Positions 35,179-44,048 are shown, counted from the first letter of the stretch. The stretch is DNA of 64,000 nt from Haloarcula marina (GCF_024218775.1 NZ_CP100404.1:1612001-1676000); one strand, 5' to 3'. Program-made: numbers and translations. The notes: a model not told the origin generated them from the letters alone.

Positions 35179-36210
35179 ATGGCTGACCGCGACGACGTCT
35201 GCGTGCTGCTCCCGGCCTTCAACGAGGCCGAGACCATCGAATCAGTCGTCAGTGGGTTCCGCGAGGAGGGGTTCGAGAACGTCCTCGTCATCGACGGCGG
35301 GTCGACCGACGGAACACAGGACCTCGCGACCGCCGCTGGCGCTCGCGTCGTCGAGCAGTCGGGGAGCGGGAAAGGACAGGCGATACGGGAGGCCGTCGAG
35401 CGCCACGTCGACGCCGACTACGTGTTGATGGCCGACGCCGACGAGACGTACCGCCCCGACGAGGCCGACCGGATGCTCGAACCGCTGTTCGAAGGCCGGG
35501 CCGGGCACGTCATCGGTAACCGTTTCGCGAACATGCAACCCGGCGCGATGACCCGCCTCAACCAGACGGGCAACGCCGTCATCAACTGGGCCTTCTCCAT
35601 CATCCACGGCCACGACCTCACCGACATCCTCTCCGGCTACCGAGCGTTCACCCGCGACTCGTTCCAGCGCCTCTCGCTGTCCTCCGAGGGGTTCGGCATC
35701 GAGACGGAGATGGCCGTCGAGTGCGTCAAACACGGCGTCCACACGGAAGTCGTCCCCATCACCTACGAGCCACGGCCCGACGAGTCCGAGACGAATCTCC
35801 GGCCGTTCCGCGACGGCGGGACCATCATCGTCACGCTCTACCGGATGGCGAAGACCAACAACCCGCTCTTTTACTTCGGGAGCGTCGGGTTCGGCTCTAT
35901 CGGCGTCGGCCTCGCGCTGGGCGCGTACGTCGCCTACGACTGGGTGGTCAACAGCATCTCCCACGAGGTCATCGCGATGGTCGGCGGCGTCGCCATCCTG
36001 CTGGGCATCCAACTCCTGATGTTCGCCGTCCTCTCGGACATGATTGTGACGGTCAACCGCGAGCAGACCCGGCGGTTGGAGGACATCGCCAACCGCGTCG
36101 GGACGCGAACGGGCGCGCGAACCGTGCCACCGTCCGACCACGGCGCCGACGAGAGCGGCGAGGACTCGGACGCCGAACCGGCCGTCGCGACGGGCGACCA
36201 ACAGCGCTAG
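35179..36210 (+). CDS. aglJ: AglJ-type dolichyl-phosphate hexosyltransferase
   Basis: 343 residues, GT2. The start VCVLLPAFNEAETIESVV, VIDGGSTDGTQ and MADADETY (DxD, about 85-92) define the GT-A domain; two hydrophobic helices follow near 230-290. The tail is Asp/Glu-rich with Arg near the end. It matches AglJ, which puts the first sugar on dolichol phosphate in N-glycan synthesis, membrane-bound at the cytosolic face. It is separated from aglB by over 20 kb. A start eight codons upstream is also open, but the leaderless TATA spacing favours 35179. Confidence 0.88.
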   Translation: MADRDDVCVLLPAFNEAETIESVVSGFREEGFENVLVIDGGSTDGTQDLATAAGARVVEQSGSGKGQAIREAVERHVDADYVLMADADETYRPDEADRMLEPLFEGRAGHVIGNRFANMQPGAMTRLNQTGNAVINWAFSIIHGHDLTDILSGYRAFTRDSFQRLSLSSEGFGIETEMAVECVKHGVHTEVVPITYEPRPDESETNLRPFRDGGTIIVTLYRMAKTNNPLFYFGSVGFGSIGVGLALGAYVAYDWVVNSISHEVIAMVGGVAILLGIQLLMFAVLSDMIVTVNREQTRRLEDIANRVGTRTGARTVPPSDHGADESGEDSDAEPAVATGDQQR

Positions 36211-36533
36211 AAGGGGACGAGCGAGCGGAGTTGCGAGAGGATGCTGTTGGCCGCGGCCTGTCGCTTGCGCTCGAAGACGGGATGGAGAGCGTTCAGTAGT
36301 TCCTGTTCGTCGTCGTAGCGCTTGACCGTGGCTTCGCCGAGCGCCTCGTCGAGTGTGACGGTGTGGCCCGTCGCGTCGTACGGAATTTCGACGTGTCCCA
36401 ACCGCTCGCTGACCGCTTCGGCGTCGGTGGGGTACTCGACGTCCACGTCGGCGAGTCGGGCGTCCAGCGCCGCGATGCCGAACTCGATAACGTCCGGTTC
36501 GTCACTGTCGTTCGCTGGTGGCCGTACTCCCAT
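36207..36533 (-). CDS. DUF5789 family protein
   Basis: 108 residues, a conserved haloarchaeal family with unknown function. The characteristic EFGIAALDARL and VPYDATGHTVTL-like blocks and the ELLNALHPVFERKR segment are present. No metal or membrane motif. It overlaps the aglJ 3' end by four bases in convergent orientation, and an HxlR gene lies 49 nt upstream on the same strand. Confidence 0.75.
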   Translation of the reverse strand: MGVRPPANDSDEPDVIEFGIAALDARLADVDVEYPTDAEAVSERLGHVEIPYDATGHTVTLDEALGEATVKRYDDEQELLNALHPVFERKRQAAANSILSQLRSLVPF

Positions 36534-36582
36534 TGCTCATCTATTCGTGGTAGTGGGTGGAAAAGCCTGTGTTCTCGTCGGG

Positions 36583-36933
36583 TCAGTTCTCACACGAGGC
36601 GAGCCACTCGTTGGCCCACCCCTCGATTTCGGTGAAGACGGGACACAGCGACTCGCCTTTCGGCGTGAGGCGGTAGTACGTCGCGACGGGCGCGTCCTCT
36701 TCGAGGCGGCGCTCGACGAAGTCCATCTCCTGTAAGTCGTCCAGCACGCGCGACAGCGTCCGGGAACTCGCGTCCGTCGCCCGCTTCAGTTCGTTGAATC
36801 GCCGCTCACCGGTTTGCAGTTCGTTGAGGACGATGAGCCGCCACTTCGAGCCGATTTGTTCGAGCGACTCGATGAGCGCGCACGGGCCGTTTTCCTCGGG
36901 TTCGGCCGAATCTGAGAAGACTTCTGATGACAT
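36583..36933 (-). CDS. HxlR family transcriptional regulator
   Basis: 116 residues, winged helix of the HxlR type: CALIESLEQIGSKWRLIVLNELQ is the family N-terminus with a Cys near residue 18, then RRFNELKRA and SSRTLSRVLDDLQ (recognition helix). Several family members sense quinones or aldehydes through Cys. A palindrome at 36976-36991 sits directly upstream between it and the divergent DoxX gene, so it likely regulates both. The start excludes an unconserved 20-codon extension. Confidence 0.85.
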   Translation of the reverse strand: MSSEVFSDSAEPEENGPCALIESLEQIGSKWRLIVLNELQTGERRFNELKRATDASSRTLSRVLDDLQEMDFVERRLEEDAPVATYYRLTPKGESLCPVFTEIEGWANEWLASCEN

Positions 36934-36967
36934 GCGTGTTACCTGGTCACCTCTATGTCCGGGAAGC

Positions 36968-36975
36968 GATATATA
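36968..36975. promoter_or_regulatory. Shared TATA region for hxlR and doxX
   Basis: An ATATATAG block lies 35-42 nt from the HxlR start and about 27 nt before an upstream ATG at 37002, so it may serve both directions. Confidence 0.45.
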
Positions 36976-36991
36976 GGTTCGCATCCGAACC
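36976..36991. promoter_or_regulatory. Palindromic operator GGTTCG-CATC-CGAACC
   Basis: Perfect 6-base arms around a 4-base centre, beside the TATA block and between the divergent hxlR and doxX genes. This is the position of an autoregulated HxlR-type operator. Confidence 0.5.
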
Positions 36992-37001
36992 AAGTAACGT
37001 A

Positions 37002-37076
37002 ATGAAACCGCATTTCGATGTTCGGTTCGACTGCTCGCTCAGCACCGCGGCCGCCGTCACGGAGGTGTCAGCGTAA
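37002..37076 (+). CDS. Possible 24-aa upstream ORF coupled to DoxX
   Basis: An ATG at 37002 opens 24 codons ending with TAA whose last base is the first base of the DoxX ATG (TAATG). A GGAGGTG ribosome-binding-like motif lies within the ORF, about nine nt before the DoxX start. It is a candidate leader peptide or just an in-frame stretch; composition is unremarkable (rich in Ala, Val and Thr). Confidence 0.35.
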   Translation: MKPHFDVRFDCSLSTAAAVTEVSA

Positions 37077-37495
37077 TGGTGTTCGAAGCCGCTGGCGCGG
37101 CCGAACTGTTCCTCGTCGCGCGCCTGCTGTTCGGCGGCGTCCTCGCGTTCATGGGGCTGAATCACTTCATGAACGCCGAGTCGATGGCTCCCTACGCCGA
37201 GGCGAAGGGGCTCCCGCTCCCGAAAGCGTCTGTGTACGTAAGCGGTGGCCTGCTGGCCGTCAGCGGTGTGCTCGTCATCCTCGGCGCGTACGTCGTCGTC
37301 GCCGCGGGCGCGCTCGCAACCTTCCTGCTCGCCTCTGCGGTCACGATGCACGATTTCTGGGCGGTCCCCGAAGACCAACAGCAAAACGAGATGACGCAGT
37401 TCCTGAAGAACGTCGTGATGGCGGGCGGCGCGCTCGTCGTCCTGACGCTCGCTGGCACCGCGTGGCCGTACAGCGTCGGCCTCTCGCTGGTCTGA
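37076..37495 (+). CDS. DoxX family membrane protein
   Basis: 139 residues with four hydrophobic helices, DoxX/DUF417-type. The N-terminal ELFLVARLLFGGVLAFMGLNHF is characteristic. The family is membrane-bound and tied to quinone or thiosulfate oxidation and oxidative-stress functions, with few proven roles. It is divergent from an HxlR regulator, a pairing frequently seen, with a shared palindrome between them. Confidence 0.85.
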   Translation: MVFEAAGAAELFLVARLLFGGVLAFMGLNHFMNAESMAPYAEAKGLPLPKASVYVSGGLLAVSGVLVILGAYVVVAAGALATFLLASAVTMHDFWAVPEDQQQNEMTQFLKNVVMAGGALVVLTLAGTAWPYSVGLSLV

Positions 37496-37586
37496 GCGAC
37501 GACGGACGCCTGGCCGCGACGGTCACTTCCTTCGTGCGCTCCGAACGCCGTCAGCCATAAGCCGACACCCGCCCGAGTACCGCTAC

Positions 37587-39239
37587 ATGATGCAGGTGTG
37601 GGTGCCGGAGGCGTTGGCAGCGGCGCCGTTTCGACCGGCGGCAGTCGTCCTCGCCGTCGTCGTCGGGATGGTCGGCCTCCGCCGGCTCACCGGCGACCGA
37701 TTGACCGCCCCGCTCCGCCGTCGACTGCTGTTCGGGGTGCCGTGGGGGACGCTACTCACGATGGCTGGCGTCCTCGCTATCTACCTGTTCGTCCAGGGGG
37801 CGTGGTGGTATCACCATCCGCTCGTGACGCCGTTCCGGACGTGGTCGTACTTCTACCCGCTCGGAATGTTGACCGGTCCGTTCACCCACAGCGGGCAGGC
37901 CCACATCACGGGAAACCTGCTGGGAACCCTGTTGTACGGGACCGTCGTCGAGTACGTCTGGGGCCACTACCCCGAGGAGCGCGGCGTCCAGACGTTCACC
38001 TCGCTGTCGACGAACCCGTTCGCACGCATCCTGGCCGTCCCGGCGGCGATGGCCGTCGTCGGCGTGTTCACCGGCCTGTTCGCCGTCGGCCCCGTCGTGG
38101 GCTTCTCGGGCGTGGTGTTCGCGCTGGCCGGGTTCGCCCTGGTGACGCGACCGTATCTCTTCCTGGGCGCGCTCTTGGGAAGCCGAATTGTGAACCAGAT
38201 ATACACGGCGCTGTTGTACCCCGAACCGACCGTCGGCGGGACCACCCGGTTCGTGACACCGTGGTGGGCTAACATCGCGATTCAGGGCCACGCCATCGGC
38301 TTGCTCGCGGGCATCGTCGTCGCGGGCGCGTACCTCTGGCACCGCCAGGAGCGACCCGCGACGACGCGGGTGTTCTTCGCGACGCTCGTTTACGCCGTCT
38401 CGAACGGCCTCTGGGCGGTCTACGTTCCGGTCGGGGGCGGCCGTTTCACGCTGTTCCGGTGGCTGGGGACGGCGCTGGTGTTCGTCCTCGCCCTCCTCGT
38501 CGCCGCCGCCACGGCCCAACTCCACCACCGACTCCCGCGGTTCGAACGGGATTGGCACTCGGTGGCCGGAGTGGTCCTCCTCGTCGCCTTCGGCGCGCTC
38601 TGTCTCGCGTCGGTGCCCGCCAACACGGTCGCCATCGGTCCCGACAACGTCCCCCAGGACGGCGTGACGGTGCGGGACTACGTCGTCACCTACGACGAGG
38701 ACGTGCGCAACGAATACGTCGCCAGCATCTCCCTCCCGTTGGGACTCGGTGACGACCGGACGAACGTCTCCGAGAGCGGCGTCATCGTCGCGAGCGACCA
38801 GCGCGAGGTGTGGATAGCCGCGGTACCGAAGGGGCGGTTGGCGCTGGACCAGCGCGCAACCGTCGTCGTCGGCGGCGTCGGGTGGCGAGAGACCGTCGTC
38901 GCCTCTCGAACCGGGTGGCGCGTCCTCGGGAACGACACGGTGTATCGCGTCCAACTCCGCCGCGAGGGGGGCGACCCACAGACCGCGTTCACCTCTGCGC
39001 CGTCGACGGCCGACGCCCGACTCGACGGTCGAAACGTCACGCTCAGGCCCGGGAGCGGAGGGTTCGAACTGAAGGTCACTCGGAAGAACGGCACGTCCGT
39101 CGTCGGCCCCCTGCCCGCCAACATGACCACCGAAACGGTCGGCGGCCTCACGTTCCTGCGCAACCGAACGGACCTGTACGCCAGTGTGAACCAGACGCGG
39201 GTGAAAATCGCACAGAAGCAGACGCCGCCCGAGCGCTAG
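37587..39239 (+). CDS. Rhomboid intramembrane serine protease with C-terminal ectodomain
   Basis: 550 residues. The rhomboid core occupies about 45-330: HITGN (His106, Asn110) in the first part, GFSG with the nucleophile Ser174, and GHAIGLL near 232 with the catalytic His. A helix near 330-350 is followed by about 200 residues of predicted exposed beta-rich sequence, absent from minimal rhomboids. Substrates unknown. It starts ATG-ATG at 37587. Its stop overlaps the convergent methylase gene by three bases. Confidence 0.85.
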   Translation: MMQVWVPEALAAAPFRPAAVVLAVVVGMVGLRRLTGDRLTAPLRRRLLFGVPWGTLLTMAGVLAIYLFVQGAWWYHHPLVTPFRTWSYFYPLGMLTGPFTHSGQAHITGNLLGTLLYGTVVEYVWGHYPEERGVQTFTSLSTNPFARILAVPAAMAVVGVFTGLFAVGPVVGFSGVVFALAGFALVTRPYLFLGALLGSRIVNQIYTALLYPEPTVGGTTRFVTPWWANIAIQGHAIGLLAGIVVAGAYLWHRQERPATTRVFFATLVYAVSNGLWAVYVPVGGGRFTLFRWLGTALVFVLALLVAAATAQLHHRLPRFERDWHSVAGVVLLVAFGALCLASVPANTVAIGPDNVPQDGVTVRDYVVTYDEDVRNEYVASISLPLGLGDDRTNVSESGVIVASDQREVWIAAVPKGRLALDQRATVVVGGVGWRETVVASRTGWRVLGNDTVYRVQLRREGGDPQTAFTSAPSTADARLDGRNVTLRPGSGGFELKVTRKNGTSVVGPLPANMTTETVGGLTFLRNRTDLYASVNQTRVKIAQKQTPPER

Positions 39240-39859
39240 GCCCAGACGATTCGGTACACTTCGGCGGTGATGTGGCGTTTATCTGCCTCGTGGAAGTCGA
39301 ACTGCCGCGGGAGTTCGAACTCCGTCTCGAAGGCGTGGGTCACGTCGCCGCCGTTGTCGCTGGCGAACGACTCCACGAACTCGCGACTTCCCTCGTTGTG
39401 GACGGAGTAGGAGACGGCGGCGATGTCGGCGGCAGTCGCCAAGAAACTGCGGTCGGCGTGTTCGTTCCCCGACTGCGCGCCGAACGGCGGGTTCATCACC
39501 ACCGTCGTGTCGGACGGGGGGCAGAGCGGCGCTCGCGTCGCGTCCGCGCGCACCCACGAGACGGACGTCGTCGATCCGACCTTGCGCTCGTTCTGCCGGG
39601 CCGTCGCCAACGGCGCGGGGTCGATGTCCACACCGACGACGGCAGTCGGCGCTCTGAGCGCCGCCCCGAGCGCCAGCATCCCGGTCCCACACCCCAAGTC
39701 GACGACGGTGCGGTCTTGCACGTCGCCTTGCAGGTCAGCCGTGTGAATCAGGTGGGCCGCCAGTTCCGGCGGCGTCCGGTACTGTTCGAGGCTGGCCTGT
39801 GGGTTGTCGAACCCCGCGACGACACCGAGTTGCTGGGCGAGCGCACTCTTTGTCGGCAT
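39236..39859 (-). CDS. METTL5-like RNA N6-adenine methyltransferase
   Basis: 207 residues. Motif I VVDLGCGTGMLALGA near 48 binds SAM and the NPPF tetrapeptide near 125 is the catalytic site for N6-adenine methylation. The start MPTKSALAQQL and EQYRTPPELAAHLI match the archaeal relatives of METTL5, which methylates an adenosine of small-subunit rRNA; this target is inferred from the family. It converges with the rhomboid gene. Confidence 0.85.
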   Translation of the reverse strand: MPTKSALAQQLGVVAGFDNPQASLEQYRTPPELAAHLIHTADLQGDVQDRTVVDLGCGTGMLALGAALRAPTAVVGVDIDPAPLATARQNERKVGSTTSVSWVRADATRAPLCPPSDTTVVMNPPFGAQSGNEHADRSFLATAADIAAVSYSVHNEGSREFVESFASDNGGDVTHAFETEFELPRQFDFHEADKRHITAEVYRIVWA

Positions 39860-40060
39860 CACCTGCAATACGCCAAACTCATGTAAAAACTTTTGGTGAT
39901 GCCTCGTAGTTATTCCGGACGCGCCAGTTCACGGTCGCGGTCCCTCGCTGCGGTCCACCCGGTAGGGACGACACTACGGGGGTTCGGGACAGCAGAGGAC
40001 GAACGGAAAACCGCCCTGTTCAGTGGTCGAAAGCGGAGTCCGGCCCGGCGGTCGAAGGCC

Positions 40061-41107
40061 TTACCACGTGCCGTGGAACGTGTCGAACTCCAGCGACTCC
40101 AGCGGTTTCTCGCCGACGGCGATTTCGTACTCACCGGGGGTGAGCATCGGCCGCTTGAACTGCGGGCCGTCGTCGGTCGTGATTCTCGGACACCCGGTGT
40201 TGACGTAGGCGTCCATCCCGAAGTTGGTCAGGCGGTCCGGCGTGACTTCGTCCATCGTGATGAGGTAGGCGTCGTCGTTGTTCTCGACGATTTCTTGGGC
40301 TTTCTCCCATCGGCCCTGCCCGATTTTGGTGCAGAAGATGACGCCCCACGTCTCGGCGTCCATCGCCTTGTGGACCGAGGCGTAGCGCTGTTTCATGAAC
40401 TTCTCCGTGTCGGCGATAGTGAGAGAGTTGTTCACCGGGTCGGCGATGACGACCTTCTTCTCGGGGTGTTCCATCGCCAGTCCGAGGGGATGGAACTTCC
40501 CGCCGCCGACGTAGAGAATCTGGTCGGCGTCCACGTCCGCAGAAGCGTAGTTACACCCGAGGACCTGCCCCTCGTGGGTCAGTCGGTCGTCGCCCTTGCG
40601 GGTGTGGACCTCGTAGCCGCGCTCTTCCAGCCACGAGCGCATCTCGTCGAACTTGTTCATGTGCTGGGCCGTCGTCACCAGTCCCACGTCGGGGTCCTCG
40701 TCGGGACTCGTCAGTTCCTCCTCGGCGGCCTGTTCCATCATCGGGAAGACGTCGACGTTCGAGAACAGCGGGACGTAGATAATCTTGTCCGACTCCTTCA
40801 TCGGCGAGTGACCAAAGTGGACGAACACGTCGGTCCGGCGCATCAGATAGGTGTCGAGGTCGCAGGCTCCGTAACACGGCTGTCCGGACATCATCACGCT
40901 CACGTCGTCGGGGAGTTCCTCGCGCAGGTCGTCGGCGACGGCGGGACCGCGCCGCTTCAGGCCCTCGGGGAACTGGAGGCCGACCGTGGAGGCGTCGCGC
41001 TCTTCGACGGCGTCGACGATGCGGTCGACTTCGTAGTCCCACTCCCGGTCGTGCTTGAGCGAGAGGCCCGTGTTGCGGAGGTCACCCTCGGTACGCTCTT
41101 GACTCAT
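40061..41107 (-). CDS. dph2: Diphthamide biosynthesis enzyme Dph2
   Basis: 348 residues. Dph2 is a non-canonical radical SAM enzyme that transfers a 3-amino-3-carboxypropyl group to a His in elongation factor 2. Its three Cys ligands appear in QPCYGACD (about residue 82), LGCNY (about 185) and TGCPR (about 304). Length matches the family. The start at 41107 removes an 85-codon upstream extension. A 200-nt gap without genes separates it from the METTL5-like gene on the same strand. Confidence 0.93.
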   Translation of the reverse strand: MSQERTEGDLRNTGLSLKHDREWDYEVDRIVDAVEERDASTVGLQFPEGLKRRGPAVADDLREELPDDVSVMMSGQPCYGACDLDTYLMRRTDVFVHFGHSPMKESDKIIYVPLFSNVDVFPMMEQAAEEELTSPDEDPDVGLVTTAQHMNKFDEMRSWLEERGYEVHTRKGDDRLTHEGQVLGCNYASADVDADQILYVGGGKFHPLGLAMEHPEKKVVIADPVNNSLTIADTEKFMKQRYASVHKAMDAETWGVIFCTKIGQGRWEKAQEIVENNDDAYLITMDEVTPDRLTNFGMDAYVNTGCPRITTDDGPQFKRPMLTPGEYEIAVGEKPLESLEFDTFHGTW

Positions 41108-41230
41108 TGGCACGACGTATCCGTTCGAGGTGTATAACCTCGGTGTTTCTTGCCGGGAGGCCCTGTGTAGCCGTCTCACCGTCGGCGTCGACTGCCCCGT
41201 TGCTCGCCACCGGACCGCGCACAGACGGCA

Positions 41231-41250
41231 GGTTTCGGCAGGTTTCGGCA
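41231..41250 (+). repeat. Direct repeat of GGTTTCGGCA
   Basis: Two exact 10-base copies in tandem, preceded by GGCA and followed by GG, 33 nt before the YlbF start and just before a CTATACC element. It could be a slippage product or a regulator site. Confidence 0.45.
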
Positions 41251-41282
41251 GGCCTATACCGCGCCAGTTCCAACCCCGGAGC

Positions 41283-41681
41283 ATGAGCATCGAGAGTGAC
41301 ACCGCCGCCGACCCCGTCGATTCGAGCGTCGACGAACTCGCCGCCGAGTTCGGGCAGGCCATCGCGGAACTGCCCGTCTATCAGCGCTACGCCGAGGCCA
41401 AGGAAGCGGTCGAGAACGACGAGGAAGCCCAGGAGGCGATTCAGGAGTTCGAGCAACTGCGCGAAGAGTTCCAGTTGGCCCGACAAACCGGCCGCGCCTC
41501 CCAAGAGGACCTCCGCAAACTGCAGGCCGCACAGGAGGACCTCCACGAGATTGAGGTGATGAGCGAGTATCTGCAGGTCCAGAACGACCTCGAACTCCGC
41601 CTGCAGGAACTGAACGAACTCGTCTCCGAGCAACTCGTCGTCGACTTCGGTGGGAAGGCCGGCGGTTGCTGCGAGGACTGA
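41283..41681 (+). CDS. YlbF/YmcA family protein
   Basis: 132 residues, alpha-helical and Glu-rich with heptad character (EAQEAIQEFEQLREEFQLARQ). It ends with GGCCED. Bacterial YlbF and YmcA form a complex that modulates RNase Y and competence or sporulation; the archaeal role is unknown. ATG at 41283; the CTATACC element at 41253 gives leaderless spacing. It diverges from dph2. Confidence 0.8.
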   Translation: MSIESDTAADPVDSSVDELAAEFGQAIAELPVYQRYAEAKEAVENDEEAQEAIQEFEQLREEFQLARQTGRASQEDLRKLQAAQEDLHEIEVMSEYLQVQNDLELRLQELNELVSEQLVVDFGGKAGGCCED

Positions 41682-41750
41682 GGCTCGCCCGCTCGTCGCC
41701 GTCCTGGTGACGCACCGTCCCCACGGGATGTGTGACGAACATCCACAACG

Positions 41751-41757
41751 TATTTTT
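41751..41757 (+). promoter_or_regulatory. TATA box of the MFS gene
   Basis: TATTTTT lies 24-30 nt before the GTG at 41781, a leaderless spacing that favours this start. Confidence 0.5.
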
Positions 41758-41780
41758 GCCCCACTGTTCGACGGTGCCCT

Positions 41781-43133
41781 GTGCGCGAACTGCTCCGTAA
41801 CCGGACGTTTTGCCGCCTCCTCGCCGGTCGCCTCGTGACGAACGCGGGCGACAGTATCTACTACGTCGCGGCGCTGTGGTTGGTCCACGACCTGGCTCAG
41901 TCGACGCTCTATACGGGCATCGCGTCGTTTCTCGTGATGGCCCCCGGCATGTTGCAGTTCGCCGTCGGTCCCCTCGTCGACGACGTAGAGGTTCGGTGGG
42001 CGCTCGTCGTCACTCAGGCGATACAGGGGTTGCTCGTGCTGACGATTCCGGCCGCCGAATGGCTGGGCGTTCTGTCCGTCGAACTCGTCTTGGTGGTCAT
42101 CCCGCTGGCGTCGCTCGTCAATCTGGTCACTTACCCCGCGCAGTCGTCGGCGCTCCCGCGCGCCGTCGACCGGGAGAACCTCCCGACGGCCAACGCGGTG
42201 TTCAACACGGCCCACGAGGGCGTCAACATGACGTTCAACGCCGTGGGCGGGATTCTGGTTGGGATGGCCGCCGTCGGTGCGGTGGGGGCGTTCCTCGTCG
42301 ACGCGGCGACGTTCGGCGTCGCCATCCTCCTGTTCGTCGGCCTCACCCTTCCAGAGCGACGGTCGGGCACCGACGTCGATTCGGACGGGGCGGCGAGCGT
42401 CGAGACGGCGACGACTGACGGCGGAGCGGACCCGTCGGACGAGAACAGCGAGGGCGACGGTTCAGAATCCGTCGGCGAGCGAGTCCGACGGTACACCGGA
42501 GATTTTCGCGACGGCATCGCATACCTCCGTGGGACGGCGTTCGTCCCCGTGTTGCTCCCGCAGGTGTTCATCAGTTTCGCGACGGGGATGCTGCTGGCGA
42601 TACTCCCGGCGTTCGCCGCGATGCGCGGCGGGTCGGGATTGTACGGCGTGCTGCTGTCGGCGCTCGCGGCGGGCGCGTTGGTCGGGTCCGTCCTCTCGGC
42701 GCGCCTGGACGGCGTGCCCTACGGCTACCTCATGCTCGGCGGGACTGCGCTCACCGGTCTCGCGTGGATAGGCGCGGCGCTGTCGACGTGGACGCCCGCC
42801 GTCGTCGCGTTCTTCGCGCTCGCTATCGTCTACTCCGGGGGTAACAGTGTCCTGTTCGATACGCTCGTCCAGACCGTCGTCCCGGAGGCCAAACTTGGCC
42901 GGGTTACGAGCGCGATGACGACCCTCCAGGGCACCGCGACGCCGTTCGGGTCGCTGGTCGGCGGCGCGGCGGCGGCCGTCGTCGGCCCCGTCCCGCTGGT
43001 GATAGCCGTCGGCGTCGCGAACCTGCTGGGCACGCTGTACTTCGCGCTGTCGGCCTCGCTGCGCACGCTCCCGGCCGTTAGAGACGTCGAGTACGGCGAC
43101 GACCGAATCGAACAGTTCCGCAGTGGTCCGTAA
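41781..43133 (+). CDS. MFS transporter
   Basis: 450 residues with about 12 hydrophobic helices and an acidic cytoplasmic loop near 190-235. It resembles the MFS_3/enterobactin exporter-like group (start CRLLAGRLVTNAGDSIYYVAALWLV). Export of a small molecule is likely; the substrate is unknown. GTG start set by the TATA box. The following MBL-fold gene starts 32 nt later and may be in the same operon. Confidence 0.85.
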   Translation: MRELLRNRTFCRLLAGRLVTNAGDSIYYVAALWLVHDLAQSTLYTGIASFLVMAPGMLQFAVGPLVDDVEVRWALVVTQAIQGLLVLTIPAAEWLGVLSVELVLVVIPLASLVNLVTYPAQSSALPRAVDRENLPTANAVFNTAHEGVNMTFNAVGGILVGMAAVGAVGAFLVDAATFGVAILLFVGLTLPERRSGTDVDSDGAASVETATTDGGADPSDENSEGDGSESVGERVRRYTGDFRDGIAYLRGTAFVPVLLPQVFISFATGMLLAILPAFAAMRGGSGLYGVLLSALAAGALVGSVLSARLDGVPYGYLMLGGTALTGLAWIGAALSTWTPAVVAFFALAIVYSGGNSVLFDTLVQTVVPEAKLGRVTSAMTTLQGTATPFGSLVGGAAAAVVGPVPLVIAVGVANLLGTLYFALSASLRTLPAVRDVEYGDDRIEQFRSGP

Positions 43134-43165
43134 CGACTTAGCCATACCCGTTCGCACGACAGAAC

Positions 43166-43996
43166 ATGACAGTCGAATCTGACTGGGACGATTGGCTCCT
43201 GCGCGCCGTCGAAGACGCCGACCCCGACGGACTGGCGATTTGGTACCTCGGCTGTAACGGCTTCATCGTCAAGTCAAGCGGCGACACGACGGTGTTCATC
43301 GACCCCTATCTCGGCATCGGCGACCCGCCCCGGACCGTCCGAATGGTCCCCGTGCCGTTCGAACCGGGCGACGTGCAGGAGGCCGACGCCGTCCTCGGCA
43401 CGCACGAACACACCGACCACGTTCACGGCTCCTCGCAGGCCCCCATCCTCGCCAGCACGGGCGCGGACTACTACACGACCGACAGCGGCCACGAGGTCAT
43501 CCACGACGAGGCGTGGCTGGAGAACTGGTCGGTCACCGACGACCAACTCCACGAAATCGAGGAGGGCGACACGCTCGAAATCGGCGACATAACTATCCAC
43601 GTCGAACCGGCCAACGACCCCGACGCCGACCATCCCGTTTCGTTCGTCTTCGAACACGAGGCCGGGACCTTCTTCCACGGCGGCGACGCTCGCCCGGGCG
43701 ACTTCGAGACGGTCGGCGAACGATACGACATCGACCTCGGCGTCCTCGCGTTCGGTGCCGTCGGCATGATAGACGACCCGGACACCGGCGAACCACAGCG
43801 GACCCAGTGGTACAGCGACGAGAACATGATTATCCAGGCCGCCAACGAACTCCAGTTGGACACGCTCCTGCCGAGCCACTGGGACATGTGGAAAGGCATG
43901 ACTACGGAACCGACGGTCCTGCACAACCACGCCAACAGCTTCGACCACCCGGAATCGCTCGAAATCGCCGAAATCGGCGACCGCGTGGACTTGTAG
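43166..43996 (+). CDS. MBL-fold metal-dependent hydrolase, UlaG-like
   Basis: 276 residues. The metal-binding HxHxDH motif is THEHTDHVHG near residues 76-85, and further His and Asp ligands follow (FFHGGDARPGD, LLPSHWDMW). It is close to UlaG/RomA-type lactonases that cleave sugar lactones or phosphorylated compounds. The substrate is unknown. It is cytosolic and sits between the MFS gene and a coiled-coil protein gene. Confidence 0.85.
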   Translation: MTVESDWDDWLLRAVEDADPDGLAIWYLGCNGFIVKSSGDTTVFIDPYLGIGDPPRTVRMVPVPFEPGDVQEADAVLGTHEHTDHVHGSSQAPILASTGADYYTTDSGHEVIHDEAWLENWSVTDDQLHEIEEGDTLEIGDITIHVEPANDPDADHPVSFVFEHEAGTFFHGGDARPGDFETVGERYDIDLGVLAFGAVGMIDDPDTGEPQRTQWYSDENMIIQAANELQLDTLLPSHWDMWKGMTTEPTVLHNHANSFDHPESLEIAEIGDRVDL

Positions 43997-44033
43997 GGTT
44001 GGATTAATTTAACTTTTTGTAACAGTAAGCAGG

Positions 44034-44040
44034 TTTATTA
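44034..44040 (+). promoter_or_regulatory. TATA box of the coiled-coil gene
   Basis: TTTATTA lies 25-31 nt before the ATG at 44065, as for leaderless genes. Confidence 0.5.
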
Positions 44041-44048
44041 CTGCTTGG

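Noticed and set aside
40061-41362. Longer Dph2 starting at 41362
   Set aside because: The extra 85 residues do not resemble Dph2 and cover the promoter region; the ATG at 41107 gives family length.
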